A stretch of 64,000 nt of DNA from an uncultured Oscillospiraceae bacterium (GCA_910579155.1 CAJTTS010000001.1:1-64000); one strand, 5' to 3'. Positions 42,218 to 50,323 are shown, numbered from the stretch's first letter. The notes: generated by a model from the sequence alone, not told the origin. Made by a program: numbers and translations.

Positions 42218-44074
42218 ATGAAACGACTATTTTCCTGCTTTTTGTTCCAAACCCGCCCGGAGGACGGGCTGTCCCGGGGGCGGCGCACCCTCTTCTGGCT
42301 GTGGAACGCTCTGCTGTTGGGCGGGGGGGCGGCGTGCCTGGGGCTGGTGTCCCTGGTGCTGGCCCCCGCGCAATACGGCTGGGCGCTGTTTTGGGATTAC
42401 CTGACCGTCCCCGGCATTGTGGCCCTGAACCTGCTGCCCCCGGTGGTGCTGGCGGCGTTGCTCTACGGGGCCACCGGACGGCCTTGGTTGGCCTATGCCC
42501 TCACCGCCCTGCCGGTGCTGGGCTTGTCCTTCGGCAACTTCTACAAGCTCACCTTCCGGGACGACCCGGTGGTGGCCGCCGACCTGCTCCTGTTGGGGGA
42601 GGCGGGGAACATGGCGGGGAAGTACCAACTGTTCCTCAGCGGCAAGCTGGCCGCGGCGCTGGTATGCGCGGCAGCGGGCGGGGTGGTTCTGGCCCTGCTG
42701 GCCCGGGGGAGGCCCCGGGGGGCCTCCCGGGGGTTGATTGCCGGAATCGCCATGGCCTGCGCCGTCGCCCTGGTCCCGGTGTACGGCAGCGACACGCTCT
42801 ACAACAAAAACGAAAACGCCGGGCATATCAACCGCTGGTCCTCCACCCAGCAGTACGTCTCCCGGGGGCTGCTCTATCCCCTGCTCCACAGCGTCAAGGA
42901 CGCGCTGCCCAATCCTCCCGAAGGCTATGACCAGGCGGAGGCCGCCGCCCTTCTGGCGGAGTATGAGGACGAGGCCATCCCGGAGGACAAAAAGGTGAAC
43001 ATCGTGGGGATTATGCTGGAGGCGTTCTCCGACCTCTCCGGCTTTGAGGAGATTGAATTTACCCAGGATGTGTACGCCCAGTTCCACGCCCTGGAGGCGG
43101 AGAGCTATTCCGGAACCCTGCTCACCAACATCTTTGCCGGGGGCACCGTCAACACGGAGCGGGCTTTCCTCACGGGGGTGGGCCAGGGGGATTACGACTA
43201 CCGGGCTAACACGTCCTCCTATGTGTGGTATCTGAAAAGCCAGGGCTATTACGCCTCCGGCGACCATCCGTGCAACAACTGGTTTTACAACCGGCTGAAC
43301 ATCAACTCCTATTTGGGGTTTGACCAGTACCGCTTTACGGAGGACCACTACCGGGCCCTGTCCGGAGCGGATACCGCCTGGGACTATACCTTCTTCCCCG
43401 AGCTCACCGGCTCCATCCTGGAGCAGTTGGAGGACGACGCGCCGCTGTTCTCCTTCTCCGTGTCCTACCAGGGCCACGGGCCTTACGGCGACTATGAGTG
43501 CTGGTGGGGGGAGGCGGAGGACTATATCGCCAACTATGATCTGGACGACGCCTCCCGGTATATCCTGTCCAACTATCTGGGCTCCATTTTGAGCACACAG
43601 TCCTTCCTGACGGACATGGTGGACACATTCCGGACCCGGGAGGAGCCCATCGTGCTGGTGGTGTTCGGCGACCACAAGCCCTGGCTGGGCAACGGAAACA
43701 GCGTATATAACGCCTTGGGCATTGACCTGAGTCAGGATTCCGATGAGAGTTTTTACAACTATTGGGCCACCCCCTACCTCATCTGGGCCAACGATGCCGC
43801 CAAAGAGGCGCTGGGTAATGACTTTGTGGGCCGGGGCCCGGACATCTCCCCCTGTTTCCTGATGAACGTGCTCTTCGACCAGTTGGGCTGGAGCGGGGAC
43901 GCCTATATGCAGGCGGTGGACCAGTGCTGGCGGCAGCTTCCGGTGATCCATGCCTCCGGCGCCTGCCTCACCGCCGATGGACAATTGACGCGTGAGCTGG
44001 ACCAGGAGCAGGCGGAGCTTGTCCGCCGCTTCCGTGAGCTGGGATACTACCGGATCCAGCGTTTTGACAATTGA
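42218..44074 (+). CDS. LTA synthase-family phosphoglycerol transferase
   Basis: The 618-residue protein has five membrane helices (about 25-200) and an extracellular sulfatase-fold domain (about 250-560). Family motifs are VNIVGIMLEAFSDL (metal-binding Glu), the nucleophile Thr in FAGGTVNTERAF, SYQGHGPY and VFGDHKPWLG. It would polymerise or transfer glycerol phosphate from phosphatidylglycerol to a lipid or surface glycan. A co-transcribed partner of glyS by position; a strong terminator follows. Exact acceptor unknown. Confidence 0.82.
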   Translation: MKRLFSCFLFQTRPEDGLSRGRRTLFWLWNALLLGGGAACLGLVSLVLAPAQYGWALFWDYLTVPGIVALNLLPPVVLAALLYGATGRPWLAYALTALPVLGLSFGNFYKLTFRDDPVVAADLLLLGEAGNMAGKYQLFLSGKLAAALVCAAAGGVVLALLARGRPRGASRGLIAGIAMACAVALVPVYGSDTLYNKNENAGHINRWSSTQQYVSRGLLYPLLHSVKDALPNPPEGYDQAEAAALLAEYEDEAIPEDKKVNIVGIMLEAFSDLSGFEEIEFTQDVYAQFHALEAESYSGTLLTNIFAGGTVNTERAFLTGVGQGDYDYRANTSSYVWYLKSQGYYASGDHPCNNWFYNRLNINSYLGFDQYRFTEDHYRALSGADTAWDYTFFPELTGSILEQLEDDAPLFSFSVSYQGHGPYGDYECWWGEAEDYIANYDLDDASRYILSNYLGSILSTQSFLTDMVDTFRTREEPIVLVVFGDHKPWLGNGNSVYNALGIDLSQDSDESFYNYWATPYLIWANDAAKEALGNDFVGRGPDISPCFLMNVLFDQLGWSGDAYMQAVDQCWRQLPVIHASGACLTADGQLTRELDQEQAELVRRFRELGYYRIQRFDN

Positions 44075-44092
44075 CCTGTTCCCAGATGGACG

Positions 44093-44127
44093 CCGGGGGC
44101 CGCGCTATGCGGTCCCCGGATTTTTTT
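44093..44127 (+). terminator. Intrinsic terminator after the LtaS-like gene
   Basis: Stem 44093-44103 with 44109-44119 (one G-T pair), loop GCTAT, then A and seven T. Confidence 0.88.
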
Positions 44128-44148
44128 GCTTTCTTCGCGAAAAAAAGG

Positions 44149-44177
44149 TTGACATTTTTGAAAAAATAGGGTACACT
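44149..44177 (+). promoter_or_regulatory. Promoter of the tRNA cluster
   Basis: TTGACA (44149-44154), 17-bp spacer, TACACT (44172-44177), 38 bp before tRNA-Met. Confidence 0.75.
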
Positions 44178-44215
44178 ATCACTTGCCCCTGTCAGGGCGG
44201 CCTACGAGGAAAAAT

Positions 44216-44292
44216 GGCGGCGTAGCTCAGTTGGCTAGAGCACTCGGTTCATACCCGAGTTGTCACCGGTTCGAATCCAGTCGCCGCTACCA
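44216..44292 (+). tRNA. tRNA-Met (CAT)
   Basis: Complete cloverleaf: acceptor GGCGGCG with CGCCGCT, D-arm GCTCAGTTGGCTAGAGC, anticodon stem CTCGG/CCGAG with loop TTCATAC, T-arm with GGTTCGAATCC, discriminator A and encoded CCA. Lacks the initiator tRNA stem pattern, so elongator Met (a lysidine-modified Ile tRNA is possible). Confidence 0.93.
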
Positions 44293-44360
44293 TCCCGAAG
44301 AAGCGGCGATGGCCGCTTCTTCGGGTACCCGCTCTGACCCCGCCCGCCTTGGGCACCCGC

Positions 44361-44435
44361 GGCCCGGTGGTCAAGCGGCTAAGACACCGCCCTTTCACGG
44401 CGGTAACACGGGTTCGATTCCCGTCCGGGTCACCA
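44361..44435 (+). tRNA. tRNA-Glu (TTC)
   Basis: Acceptor GGCCCGG with CCGGGTC, anticodon stem CCGCC/GGCGG with loop CTTTCAC (anticodon TTC), T-loop GGTTCGATTCC, encoded CCA. Confidence 0.93.
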
Positions 44436-44439
44436 ATAT

Positions 44440-44515
44440 GGAGGCTTAGCTCAGCCGGTAGAGCGCTTGCTTCACACGCAAGAGGTCACAGATTCGAGTT
44501 CTGTAGTCTCCACCA
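44440..44515 (+). tRNA. tRNA-Val (CAC)
   Basis: Acceptor GGAGGCT with AGTCTCC, anticodon stem CTTGC/GCAAG with loop TTCACAC (anticodon CAC), T-arm with ATTCGAGTT, encoded CCA. Its 3' end is next to an integrase gene, so it is a candidate attachment site. Confidence 0.92.
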
Positions 44516-44519
44516 AGCC

Positions 44520-44556
44520 AAACCCCTTGAACCGCAACGGTTTGAGGGGTTTTCGC
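44520..44556 (+). terminator. Terminator of the tRNA cluster
   Basis: Stem 44520-44534 with 44538-44552 (two G-T pairs), loop CAA, followed by TCGCTTTGCTTTT. Confidence 0.8.
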
Positions 44557-44631
44557 TTTGCTTTTGAGGGCTGTTTTGAACCGCCTTATTTCCCATAATT
44601 TAGGATATTTTCGGGTCATTTGGGGGCATGT

Positions 44632-44651
44632 TGTTGCAAATCTGTTGCAAA
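44632..44651. repeat. Tandem TGTTGCAAA direct repeats beside the integrase
   Basis: TGTTGCAAA occurs at 44632-44640 and 44643-44651, 11 bp apart (one helical turn), just past the integrase stop and between it and tRNA-Val. This is what integrase arm-type binding sites look like. Confidence 0.5.
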
Positions 44652-44669
44652 TTTTTTTGACCCCTTGTG

Positions 44670-45740
44670 TCACGCGTTTTCCCGCATAGCTTCTCTCACT
44701 TTCTCGGCGGTCTTCCCTTCCCGGGAGCGCCGGTCGTAATGGGTGTATACCCGGAGGGTCATGTCCACGGTGCTGTGGCCCGCCAGGTACTGGATCTCCT
44801 TGATGTCCAGCCCCGCCTCAAACAGCCGGGTGACATAAGTGTGGCGGAGGACGTGGGCCGTCACATGGGTCTCGGGCAGCTCCCGCTCCACCAGCTTCCA
44901 CATACTCTTGTACGCGGACTGGGTAAGCGGCTTGCCGTTCTGCATGGCCAGCACAAACTTGGAGTGGCTGCGCTTTTTGTAATTCGCCAGCCACGCCTCC
45001 AGCTCGTCGGTGAGGGGGATATCCCGCCGCCCCGCATCGGTCTTCAGCGTATCGTGGATGGAGGTCTCCCCTTTGCCCAGGATGGCGTTGTGCTTGACGT
45101 GGACGACCCGCTGGGCAAAGTCGATGTCCTCCCACATGAGGCCCAAAATTTCACCCCTGCGCATCCCCGTATGGAGCGCGATCAGCAGGAAGGTGTGGGC
45201 CCTGGGGTTATTTACCCTTTCCACCAGCAGACGGGTCTCCTGGGGCACGAGAGCCACCTTCTCAGCGGTTTTACGGCCACCGGGCTTCAGCATACTGCTC
45301 ACAGGGGATTTCGCCACCAATCCGTTTTCCTGCGCGGCCTTGAAGATGCTGCGCAGATGGATCAGCACCTTGGATTGGAGGGAATTACTCTTGTTGGACA
45401 GCGAGGCCATGATGGCCTGGATCTGCATGGGGGTAATATCCCGCATACGGTACCCACCGATGTATGGCAGGATATGCTGGTTCAGGACATACTTGATTGC
45501 GTTGAGGCTGTTTTCCCGCAGGTGGGGCTTCTTGTAGAGGTCATACCACATCTGAGCGAAGTGTCCGAAGGTCTCTTCGCTGCAAATGTCCACGCCTGAG
45601 TTGACCAGGATCTGGGCTTTCAGAACCTTTTCGTCCAGCTCCGCCTGGGTCTTGGCTCGGATGTATTTGCGGGTGCCGTCTGGAAGCTGGATGGCCTTGG
45701 TCAAATAGTTGTACTTCTTTTTCGATGCTGCTTTTGCCAT
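44670..45740 (-). CDS. Tyrosine recombinase (integrase)
   Basis: The 356-residue integrase has an AP2-like N-terminal arm domain (KKKYNYLTKAIQLPDGTRKYI), a core-binding SAM-like domain (about 55-145) and the catalytic domain with Arg in LHTGMRRGEILGL, HVLRHTYVT, LAGHS and the tyrosine nucleophile in RVYTHYD. It would integrate and excise a genetic element at the adjacent tRNA-Val or its flank. ATG 45740 has AAAGGAGA upstream. It is transcribed with the excisionase. Confidence 0.93.
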   Translation of the reverse strand: MAKAASKKKYNYLTKAIQLPDGTRKYIRAKTQAELDEKVLKAQILVNSGVDICSEETFGHFAQMWYDLYKKPHLRENSLNAIKYVLNQHILPYIGGYRMRDITPMQIQAIMASLSNKSNSLQSKVLIHLRSIFKAAQENGLVAKSPVSSMLKPGGRKTAEKVALVPQETRLLVERVNNPRAHTFLLIALHTGMRRGEILGLMWEDIDFAQRVVHVKHNAILGKGETSIHDTLKTDAGRRDIPLTDELEAWLANYKKRSHSKFVLAMQNGKPLTQSAYKSMWKLVERELPETHVTAHVLRHTYVTRLFEAGLDIKEIQYLAGHSTVDMTLRVYTHYDRRSREGKTAEKVREAMRENA

Positions 45741-45858
45741 TTGGCGTTCTCCTTTCAATAACGCCTTGCGATACAGTACCTTCATTATAAGGGGGATATT
45801 TGCAAATCACAAGGGGTTACAAAGGTTTAATTTTATTTCCTCACGCCGAAAAAACGGT

Positions 45859-46086
45859 TTATTTGATTTTCCACACCTTATCAGGTTTCGCCTGGGCCGT
45901 AGGCTGGCAGTTTCCCGAGAGATAGGCCTCCAACGCCTCCACCGTAACAAGGTATTTGCGTCCTACCCGGGCGCACGGCACGGCTCCAGAGGAGATCAGC
46001 CTTCGGATGGCGGTTTCAGTCAGGCAGGTTTGTGGGTCTGACTCCCGGAAGTACGCCGCCGCTTCGCGGATCGTTCTTGTCCGCAT
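45859..46086 (-). CDS. Excisionase-like HTH protein
   Basis: The 75-residue protein has a winged MerR/AlpA-type HTH: TIREAAAYFRE, ETAIRRLISSGAVPCARVGR, KYLVTVEALEAYL. Such proteins bend DNA to direct integrase toward excision, and this one lies immediately upstream of the integrase. AAAGGAGGTG lies before ATG 46086. Confidence 0.8.
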   Translation of the reverse strand: MRTRTIREAAAYFRESDPQTCLTETAIRRLISSGAVPCARVGRKYLVTVEALEAYLSGNCQPTAQAKPDKVWKIK

Positions 46087-46116
46087 CACATCAACACCTC
46101 CTTTGACGTAAAAGGA

Positions 46117-46155
46117 AGATGCCCCCTGGACTGCTCCAGGAGGCATCTCCTATTT
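46117..46155. terminator. Hairpin upstream of the excisionase gene
   Basis: AGATGCC/GGCATCT (46117-46123 with 46142-46148) encloses CTGGA/TCCAG; TATTTTT follows on the plus strand. It may attenuate minus-strand read-through from the sigma-like gene into xis-int. Confidence 0.5.
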
Positions 46156-46166
46156 TTGACAGCTTA

Positions 46167-46227
46167 ATCATACCACAGAGTAAATGGACATTGCAAGTAC
46201 TATGTGGCGGACAATTCGCGGACAATT
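46167..46227 (-). promoter_or_regulatory. xis-int promoter with tandem upstream sites
   Basis: Minus strand: TTGCAA (46196-46191), 18-bp spacer, TATGAT (46172-46167). Just upstream, GCGGACAATT (plus-strand reading) is repeated at 46207-46216 and 46218-46227, 11 bp apart, a likely activator or excisionase binding site. Confidence 0.5.
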
Positions 46228-46249
46228 TTTTGAAATTTATAGGACAGCT

Positions 46250-46750
46250 TCAGGACGCGCCCTGTTTGCACCCCCCTGTAAAAGAATACATTTCCACCAA
46301 TTCTGCAATCGCGTCATCCTTAATTCGCCGCACAGTACGAGTGGCAATTTCCAGCTTTTTTGCGCATTCTTCTTGGGAATAGCCTTCAAAATAGAGCAGC
46401 TTCAGCAGTTCCGCATGACGGGGGCCCAAAAGTGACACATAATAGTTCAGCCGCTCCTGTTCCCGCTCCAGTGTCACAAGCTGCCCGACAACTTCTTCCG
46501 CAGTATCACTATTCACGTGATTAGCTCGTGCCTGGTAGTTGAGCGCGATGTAAAGGGTTTTGTCGGAGGCATGGCCTCCTGGATGCCCCCCTTCACCATC
46601 TCCGTGCGCCAGGGCCAATGCTCCAATGATTTCATTTTCTGAAACGCGGGCCGGATGGGACAATTCATAGTGCAGAAGCTCAATTTGCTTGGATCGCTTT
46701 TGGTACGATTCCAACAGGTCAACCACATACATCCTGGTTTCTACGTTCAT
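46250..46750 (-). CDS. Sigma-70 region 4-like regulator of the mobile element
   Basis: The 166-residue protein has a helical N-terminal part and a C-terminal sigma region 4-like HTH (about 105-150: LLKLLYFEGYSQEECAKKLEIATRTVRR). Similar proteins lie near excisionase and integrase genes in clostridial conjugative elements and prophages (ArpU/RinA-like late regulators). It probably controls element gene expression. A ribosome-like AAAGGAT lies before ATG 46750. Confidence 0.65.
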   Translation of the reverse strand: MNVETRMYVVDLLESYQKRSKQIELLHYELSHPARVSENEIIGALALAHGDGEGGHPGGHASDKTLYIALNYQARANHVNSDTAEEVVGQLVTLEREQERLNYYVSLLGPRHAELLKLLYFEGYSQEECAKKLEIATRTVRRIKDDAIAELVEMYSFTGGCKQGAS

Positions 46751-47079
46751 CTTCTCAGATCCTTTTCAGACAGTTTCCCTATAGGAGCAGTTGCCGTCAG
46801 ACCAGCACGGATCCCGAGTCGGTCTAAAGCTGACTGTTATTACCGATTTGCGTCTGCCAATGAGCATATTACTTTGGGCGGGCCCCGCAATGTGCGGAAG
46901 CAGATATTTATGCTCTGATAAGCGGGCACGATAATCACCTCCTGCGCTGTGCCTTCCTTATCCTGTAACATTCTGTAATTTTATACCGAAAATGAGAACA
47001 AACCGTGAAAAAGTTTTCGGATTTTTTTGGAATCGCTCGACAAATATTGACACAAATCGACTTGATAGACGCATATGTA
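46751..47079. other. AT-rich control region of the element
   Basis: No gene of normal size. On the minus strand AGGAGGTG lies before GTG 46929, which starts a 29-codon frame to TAA at 46840 (core sequence RTLRGPPKVICSLADANR); it may be a small regulatory peptide. The rest (46930-47079) is AT-rich, with no clear promoter. Confidence 0.35.
46840..46929 (-). CDS. Possible 29-aa peptide
   Basis: A GTG-started frame with a strong AGGAGGTG seven bases upstream, ending ICSLADANR. No homology is recognised; supported only by the ribosome site and its position between the two regulators. Confidence 0.3.
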   Translation of the reverse strand: MPAYQSINICFRTLRGPPKVICSLADANR

Positions 47080-47784
47080 CTATTCGCTCGTGGCAAAACG
47101 GTAGCCCACACCAAACACGGTCTGAATATAAGCTTGATCCTTTTTGTCCAGCCCCAGCTTCCGGCGAAGCGTAAAGATGTGATCTGATACCTGGGTGCCC
47201 ATATAGTCTCGATCCGCATTCCATACAGCCTCGTAGATTTCCTCTTTGGTTAAAGCTGTTCCTGCTTTAGATGCTAAAAGAAAGAGAACATCAAATTCTT
47301 TGACAGTCAAATGTACTGGCTCATCCCGCATCTCCACCGTTCTGCGCATCGGATCAATGACCAATTCTTTGTGTTTCATGCGTGGCAGCGCCCTGCCCAG
47401 CTTCAACCGTGCAATTCTCTGTTCTCTGCGGAGAACGGCGTTGATAACAGCCAGCACCTCCTCGGCAATTAGTGGTGTTTCCACGCAGGCATCAGCACCT
47501 CGTTCGAGTACAGCGGCCCGTGCTGCGCCGTCGGGAAAGGCATCTGCGATGATGATATATGGCAATGGCCGCATGGTGCTAATAGATAGTTTTGAGAAAA
47601 GGTTTTCATTTCCTTTATTACCAAAATCAAGCAATAAGAAGGCGGGGCTGTGCGATGACAGCTCCGCCTTTAAATCCTCTGCATTTTCTATGATAACCGA
47701 GTCAATGTAGTGATCGCGCAAGAAGTCGCATACATGGATAGTGTGTTCGGTTTTGCGGCAAACAAGCACGATATCCTGTTTCAT
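47080..47784 (-). CDS. OmpR/PhoB-type regulator with atypical receiver
   Basis: The 234-residue protein has a receiver-like N-domain and a C-terminal winged helix (about 135-232: VHLTVKEFDVLFLLASKAG..TKEEIYEAVW, VSDHIFTLRRKLG, VFGVGYRF). In the receiver the usual acidic pair near residue 8 is absent (QDIVLVCRKTE), although an Asp remains at the phospho-acceptor place (LLLDFGNKG). Control by phosphorylation is therefore doubtful and no kinase is adjacent. Composition is AT-richer than the host, consistent with the mobile element. The ribosome site before ATG 47784 is weak. Confidence 0.75.
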   Translation of the reverse strand: MKQDIVLVCRKTEHTIHVCDFLRDHYIDSVIIENAEDLKAELSSHSPAFLLLDFGNKGNENLFSKLSISTMRPLPYIIIADAFPDGAARAAVLERGADACVETPLIAEEVLAVINAVLRREQRIARLKLGRALPRMKHKELVIDPMRRTVEMRDEPVHLTVKEFDVLFLLASKAGTALTKEEIYEAVWNADRDYMGTQVSDHIFTLRRKLGLDKKDQAYIQTVFGVGYRFATSE

Positions 47785-47844
47785 GAAATCTGTTCCTATA
47801 CGCAACTGCAAGGGGTTAGATTGGCCTACGCGGTTGTTATTCAT

Positions 47845-48052
47845 CTACACGCCGCCCAGCAGCTCCTCGCTCTCCACATAGAGGCGGGCAATGCTCCACC
47901 GCTGGGGGATGTTGAAGTCAAACAGTATGGTGAGCTCCGCCGCTGCTGGCTCAGGTGTAGTCGCCGAAGGAAATTGGCTTGAAACTGCTGCCGATGGTGA
48001 CAGCCTTGATGCTGGCAGATCCAAATTCGATGCCGTGGCATATGTTTTTCAT
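47845..48052 (-). pseudogene. Mosaic scar: FGGY sugar kinase plus SDR fragments
   Basis: From ATG 48052 (AAGGAGAC upstream) 33 codons match the N-terminus of the ribulokinase-like protein encoded at 56978-58507 (CHGIEFGSASIKAV versus CLGIELGSTRIKAV) and stop at TGA 47951. In the next frame the DNA resumes with another kinase segment (AAAELTILFDFNIPQRWSIA) and then joins YVESEELLGGV, which equals the uxuB-type SDR encoded at 52396-53241, before TAG 47845. Two distant genes were thus spliced together by deletions. Confidence 0.8.
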
Positions 48053-48236
48053 TGCCTCTGTCTCCTTACATCATTTCGGCTGGCAGAGCATAAGGAACCT
48101 CCAAATAAATCGACTGCGGCAGCTGGCGAATTTTTTCACCGCAATTTTGTTGGGTTTCCTTGAAGTGAACACAATGATTCCTGGGTTACCCCGTCTCATT
48201 GCGGCAAAGACTTTCTTGCCATCCGCTCATGCCGAC
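48053..48236. other. Degraded sequence between the scar and the IS
   Basis: On the minus strand a short stop-free stretch ends at TAA shortly before the kinase scar and reads CGEKIRQLPQSIYLEVPYAL; it looks like the C-terminus of a lost gene upstream of the kinase. It is not recognised, and its 5' part is cut off near the IS. Confidence 0.35.
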
Positions 48237-48292
48237 TTAGAGCCTATCCCAAAATAAAGGGCAACGAGGTACAATAGAGTAGGGGCAACGAA

Positions 48293-48739
48293 ATGAGCGA
48301 AAAGAAGAGTTACCAGTCGTGGACAATATCGGAAGAATTTTGGGAAGCAATTAAGGGGGATATTCCGAAAACGGAACGAGACCCGAAAAAGAAATATGTT
48401 CATGCACCAGGGCAGGGACGCAAGCCGATGCCAGCGAGGAAAGCACTGGAGGGGATATTCTATGTGCTGCGGACAGGCTGTCAATGGAAAGCCCTGCCCC
48501 GGGAATATGGCAGCGGAAGCACCGTACACAGGACGTTTCAAAAGTGGCTGGCAGCGGGCTTTTTTGAGAAGATCTGGGCCAGGGGTCTGGAACAATACGA
48601 TGAACTGGAGGGAATCGGCTGGGAATGGCAAAGCCTGGACAGTTGTATGATAAAAGCGCCTCTGGCCCTGGAGTCTGTTGGAAAGAATCCAACAGACCGA
48701 GGAAAAAATGGGGACAAAACGCAGTGTCCTGACAGATGA
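48293..48739 (+). CDS. IS5-family transposase, frame A
   Basis: The 148-residue N-terminal part is the DUF4096-like head (FWEAIKGDIP.., GRKPMPARKALEGIFYVLRTGCQWKALP, quoted by its core LEGIFYVLRTGCQW) and carries the first catalytic Asp in SLDSCMIKAP. It runs past the junction and ends shortly after NPTDRGK. The rest of the transposase is in the +1 frame, entered near the A-run at 48704-48709, so a fusion needs ribosomal or transcriptional slippage. Confidence 0.85.
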   Translation: MSEKKSYQSWTISEEFWEAIKGDIPKTERDPKKKYVHAPGQGRKPMPARKALEGIFYVLRTGCQWKALPREYGSGSTVHRTFQKWLAAGFFEKIWARGLEQYDELEGIGWEWQSLDSCMIKAPLALESVGKNPTDRGKNGDKTQCPDR

Positions 48740-49139
48740 GAAGGGGCTTCCGCTGGCGGTAGTTCTTTCCGGCGCCAACACACATGACGTCAAGCTGTTG
48801 GAGGAGACTCTGGAGCATATTGTGGTGCTGCGCCCAGAACCAGACGAAGAACACCCGCAAAATCTGTGTTTGGATGCTGGCTATACTGGTAGTGGTGAAA
48901 AAGTACACAAGCGTGGTTATACGCCCCATATCCGACCCCGTGGCGAGGAAAAGAAGGAACTGGAGCGCAATCCAGAATTTCATGCCCGCCGTTGGGTTGT
49001 TGAAGTCACGCACTCTTTTTTCAATCGCTTTCGCAAGCTTTTGGTTCGTTTTGAAAAGAAAGCTGCCAATTATCTGGCCCTCGTTCAATTTGCCTGTGCT
49101 GTCATTGTTTGGCGTAAAATCTTACACGTCCATCGTTAA
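48678..49139 (+). CDS. IS5-family transposase, frame B
   Basis: The catalytic C-terminal part: KMGTKRSVLTDEKGLPL continues the family sequence, with the second Asp in ANTHD or CLDAGY and the catalytic Glu in ARRWVVEVTHSFFNRFRKL. An ATG within the overlap (48711) could also allow separate translation. It is in the +1 frame relative to frame A. Confidence 0.85.
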   Translation: MERIQQTEEKMGTKRSVLTDEKGLPLAVVLSGANTHDVKLLEETLEHIVVLRPEPDEEHPQNLCLDAGYTGSGEKVHKRGYTPHIRPRGEEKKELERNPEFHARRWVVEVTHSFFNRFRKLLVRFEKKAANYLALVQFACAVIVWRKILHVHR

Positions 49140-49157
49140 TTTCGGGATAGGCTCTTA

Positions 49158-49294
49158 ATCAGACGTCCCTTAAAAAGAATCAGCATACTGACCCTGCTGA
49201 AATCGCAGATGTAAATGCCGAAGGCGTCCAGCAGTCTCCCTTCTCATGCAGCAGCCACAGTTCTGGCCTTTCATTGGGCGAAACCTCTCGCCTG
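49158..49294. other. Short gap between the IS and kdgK
   Basis: 137 bp with no supported gene. Minus-strand reading contains NERPELWLLHEKGDCW, which looks protein-like but has no start; it may be another fragment left by the rearrangement. Confidence 0.3.
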
Positions 49295-50323
49295 TCACCG
49301 CTGGATGCGGCCGGAGCCATCGCCGCCGGCCAGCTTCTCCACCTCGGCCACCGTCACCATGTTGTAGTCGCCCTCGATGGAGTGCTTCAGTGCGGAGGCC
49401 GCCACGGCAAACTCCACCGCCGCCTGGGTAGACTTGCCGGTGAGCAGGGAGTAGATCAGCCCGCCGCCGAAGCTGTCGCCGCCGCCCACCCGGTCGATGA
49501 TGTGCAGCTCGTACTTCTTGGAGAAGCAGTACTCGCCGCTCTTGACGTCGTACAGCATGGCGCTCCAGCCGTTGTCAAAGGCGGAGTGGCTCTCCCGCAG
49601 GGTGATGGCGACCTTTTCAAACCCGAACTTATCCGCCAGCTGCTTAGCCACGGACTTGTAGCCCTCGTGGTTTAGCGTGCCGCCGTAGATATCGGTGGCC
49701 TCGGCCTCGATGCCGAACACGTCCTTGGCGTCCTCCTCGTTGGAGATGCACACGTCCACGTACTGGCACAGGTCGGTCATGGCGGCCCGGGCCTGCTCTC
49801 GCGTCCACAGCTTGCCCCGGTAGTTCAGATCGCAGGAGATCTTCACGCCATGGGCCTTGGCGGCCTTGCAGGCCTCCTTGCAGATCTCCACCACGTTGGG
49901 GCCCAGAGCCGGGGTGATGCCGGTGAAGTGGAACCAGTCCACGCCCTCGAAGATGGCGTCCCAGTCGAAGTCGGCGGTGGTGGCCTCCTGAATGGCGGAG
50001 TGGGCCCGGTCGTAGATGCAGACGCTGCCCCGCTGGGACGCGCCCTTCTCGTTGAAGTAGATGCCCACCCGGTCGCCGCCCCGGACGATCATGGACGTGT
50101 CCACCCCGTAGCGGCGCAGGGAGTTCACCGCCGCCTGCCCGATGGCGTGGGCGGGGAGCTTGGTGACGTAGGCCGCGTCCAGGCCGTAGTTGGCCAGCGA
50201 CACCGCCACGTTGGCCTCGCCGCCGCCGAAGGTGAATTCCAGGTGGTCGGCCTGGACGAACCGCTCATAGTTGTAGGGCTGGAGCCGGATCATCAGCTCG
50301 CCAAATGTCACGACTTTAGCCAT
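49295..50323 (-). CDS. kdgK: 2-dehydro-3-deoxygluconate kinase
   Basis: The 342-residue PfkB-family sugar kinase phosphorylates KDG to KDPG. It shows FGELMIRLQP at the start, the GGGEANVAVSLANYG substrate motif, the phosphate-binding and catalytic motif DRVGGGDSFGGGLIYSLL with Asp as base, and a C-terminal helix. It is the last gene of the hexuronate operon and overlaps kdgA by 8 bp. The kinase/aldolase pairing makes the substrate assignment secure. Confidence 0.9.
   Translation of the reverse strand: MAKVVTFGELMIRLQPYNYERFVQADHLEFTFGGGEANVAVSLANYGLDAAYVTKLPAHAIGQAAVNSLRRYGVDTSMIVRGGDRVGIYFNEKGASQRGSVCIYDRAHSAIQEATTADFDWDAIFEGVDWFHFTGITPALGPNVVEICKEACKAAKAHGVKISCDLNYRGKLWTREQARAAMTDLCQYVDVCISNEEDAKDVFGIEAEATDIYGGTLNHEGYKSVAKQLADKFGFEKVAITLRESHSAFDNGWSAMLYDVKSGEYCFSKKYELHIIDRVGGGDSFGGGLIYSLLTGKSTQAAVEFAVAASALKHSIEGDYNMVTVAEVEKLAGGDGSGRIQR

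Larger units (their letters stand above)
48240..49154 (+). mobile_element. IS5-family insertion sequence
   Basis: Terminal inverted repeats GAGCCTATCCCAAAA (from 48240) and, at the right end, GAGCCTATCCCGAA read inward from 49154. The target TTA is duplicated at 48237-48239 and 49155-49157. Length 915 bp. Two overlapping transposase frames fill it. The small 3-bp duplication and the two-frame layout fit the IS427/IS1031-like branch of IS5. Confidence 0.92.

Noticed and set aside
44440..44515. tRNA-Val 3' end as a proven attachment site
   Set aside because: I could not find a second copy of the tRNA end near the far side of the element, so no att pair is annotated.
44183..44567. Short open frames across 44183-44567
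   Set aside because: They translate through three tRNA genes.
46207..46227. Possible CRISPR-like spaced repeats
   Set aside because: Only two 10-bp copies, 11 bp apart; a regulatory site. No CRISPR array or cas gene is seen in the window.
48351..49088. Minus-strand frame inside the IS
   Set aside because: It is antisense to the transposase frames and has no independent support.
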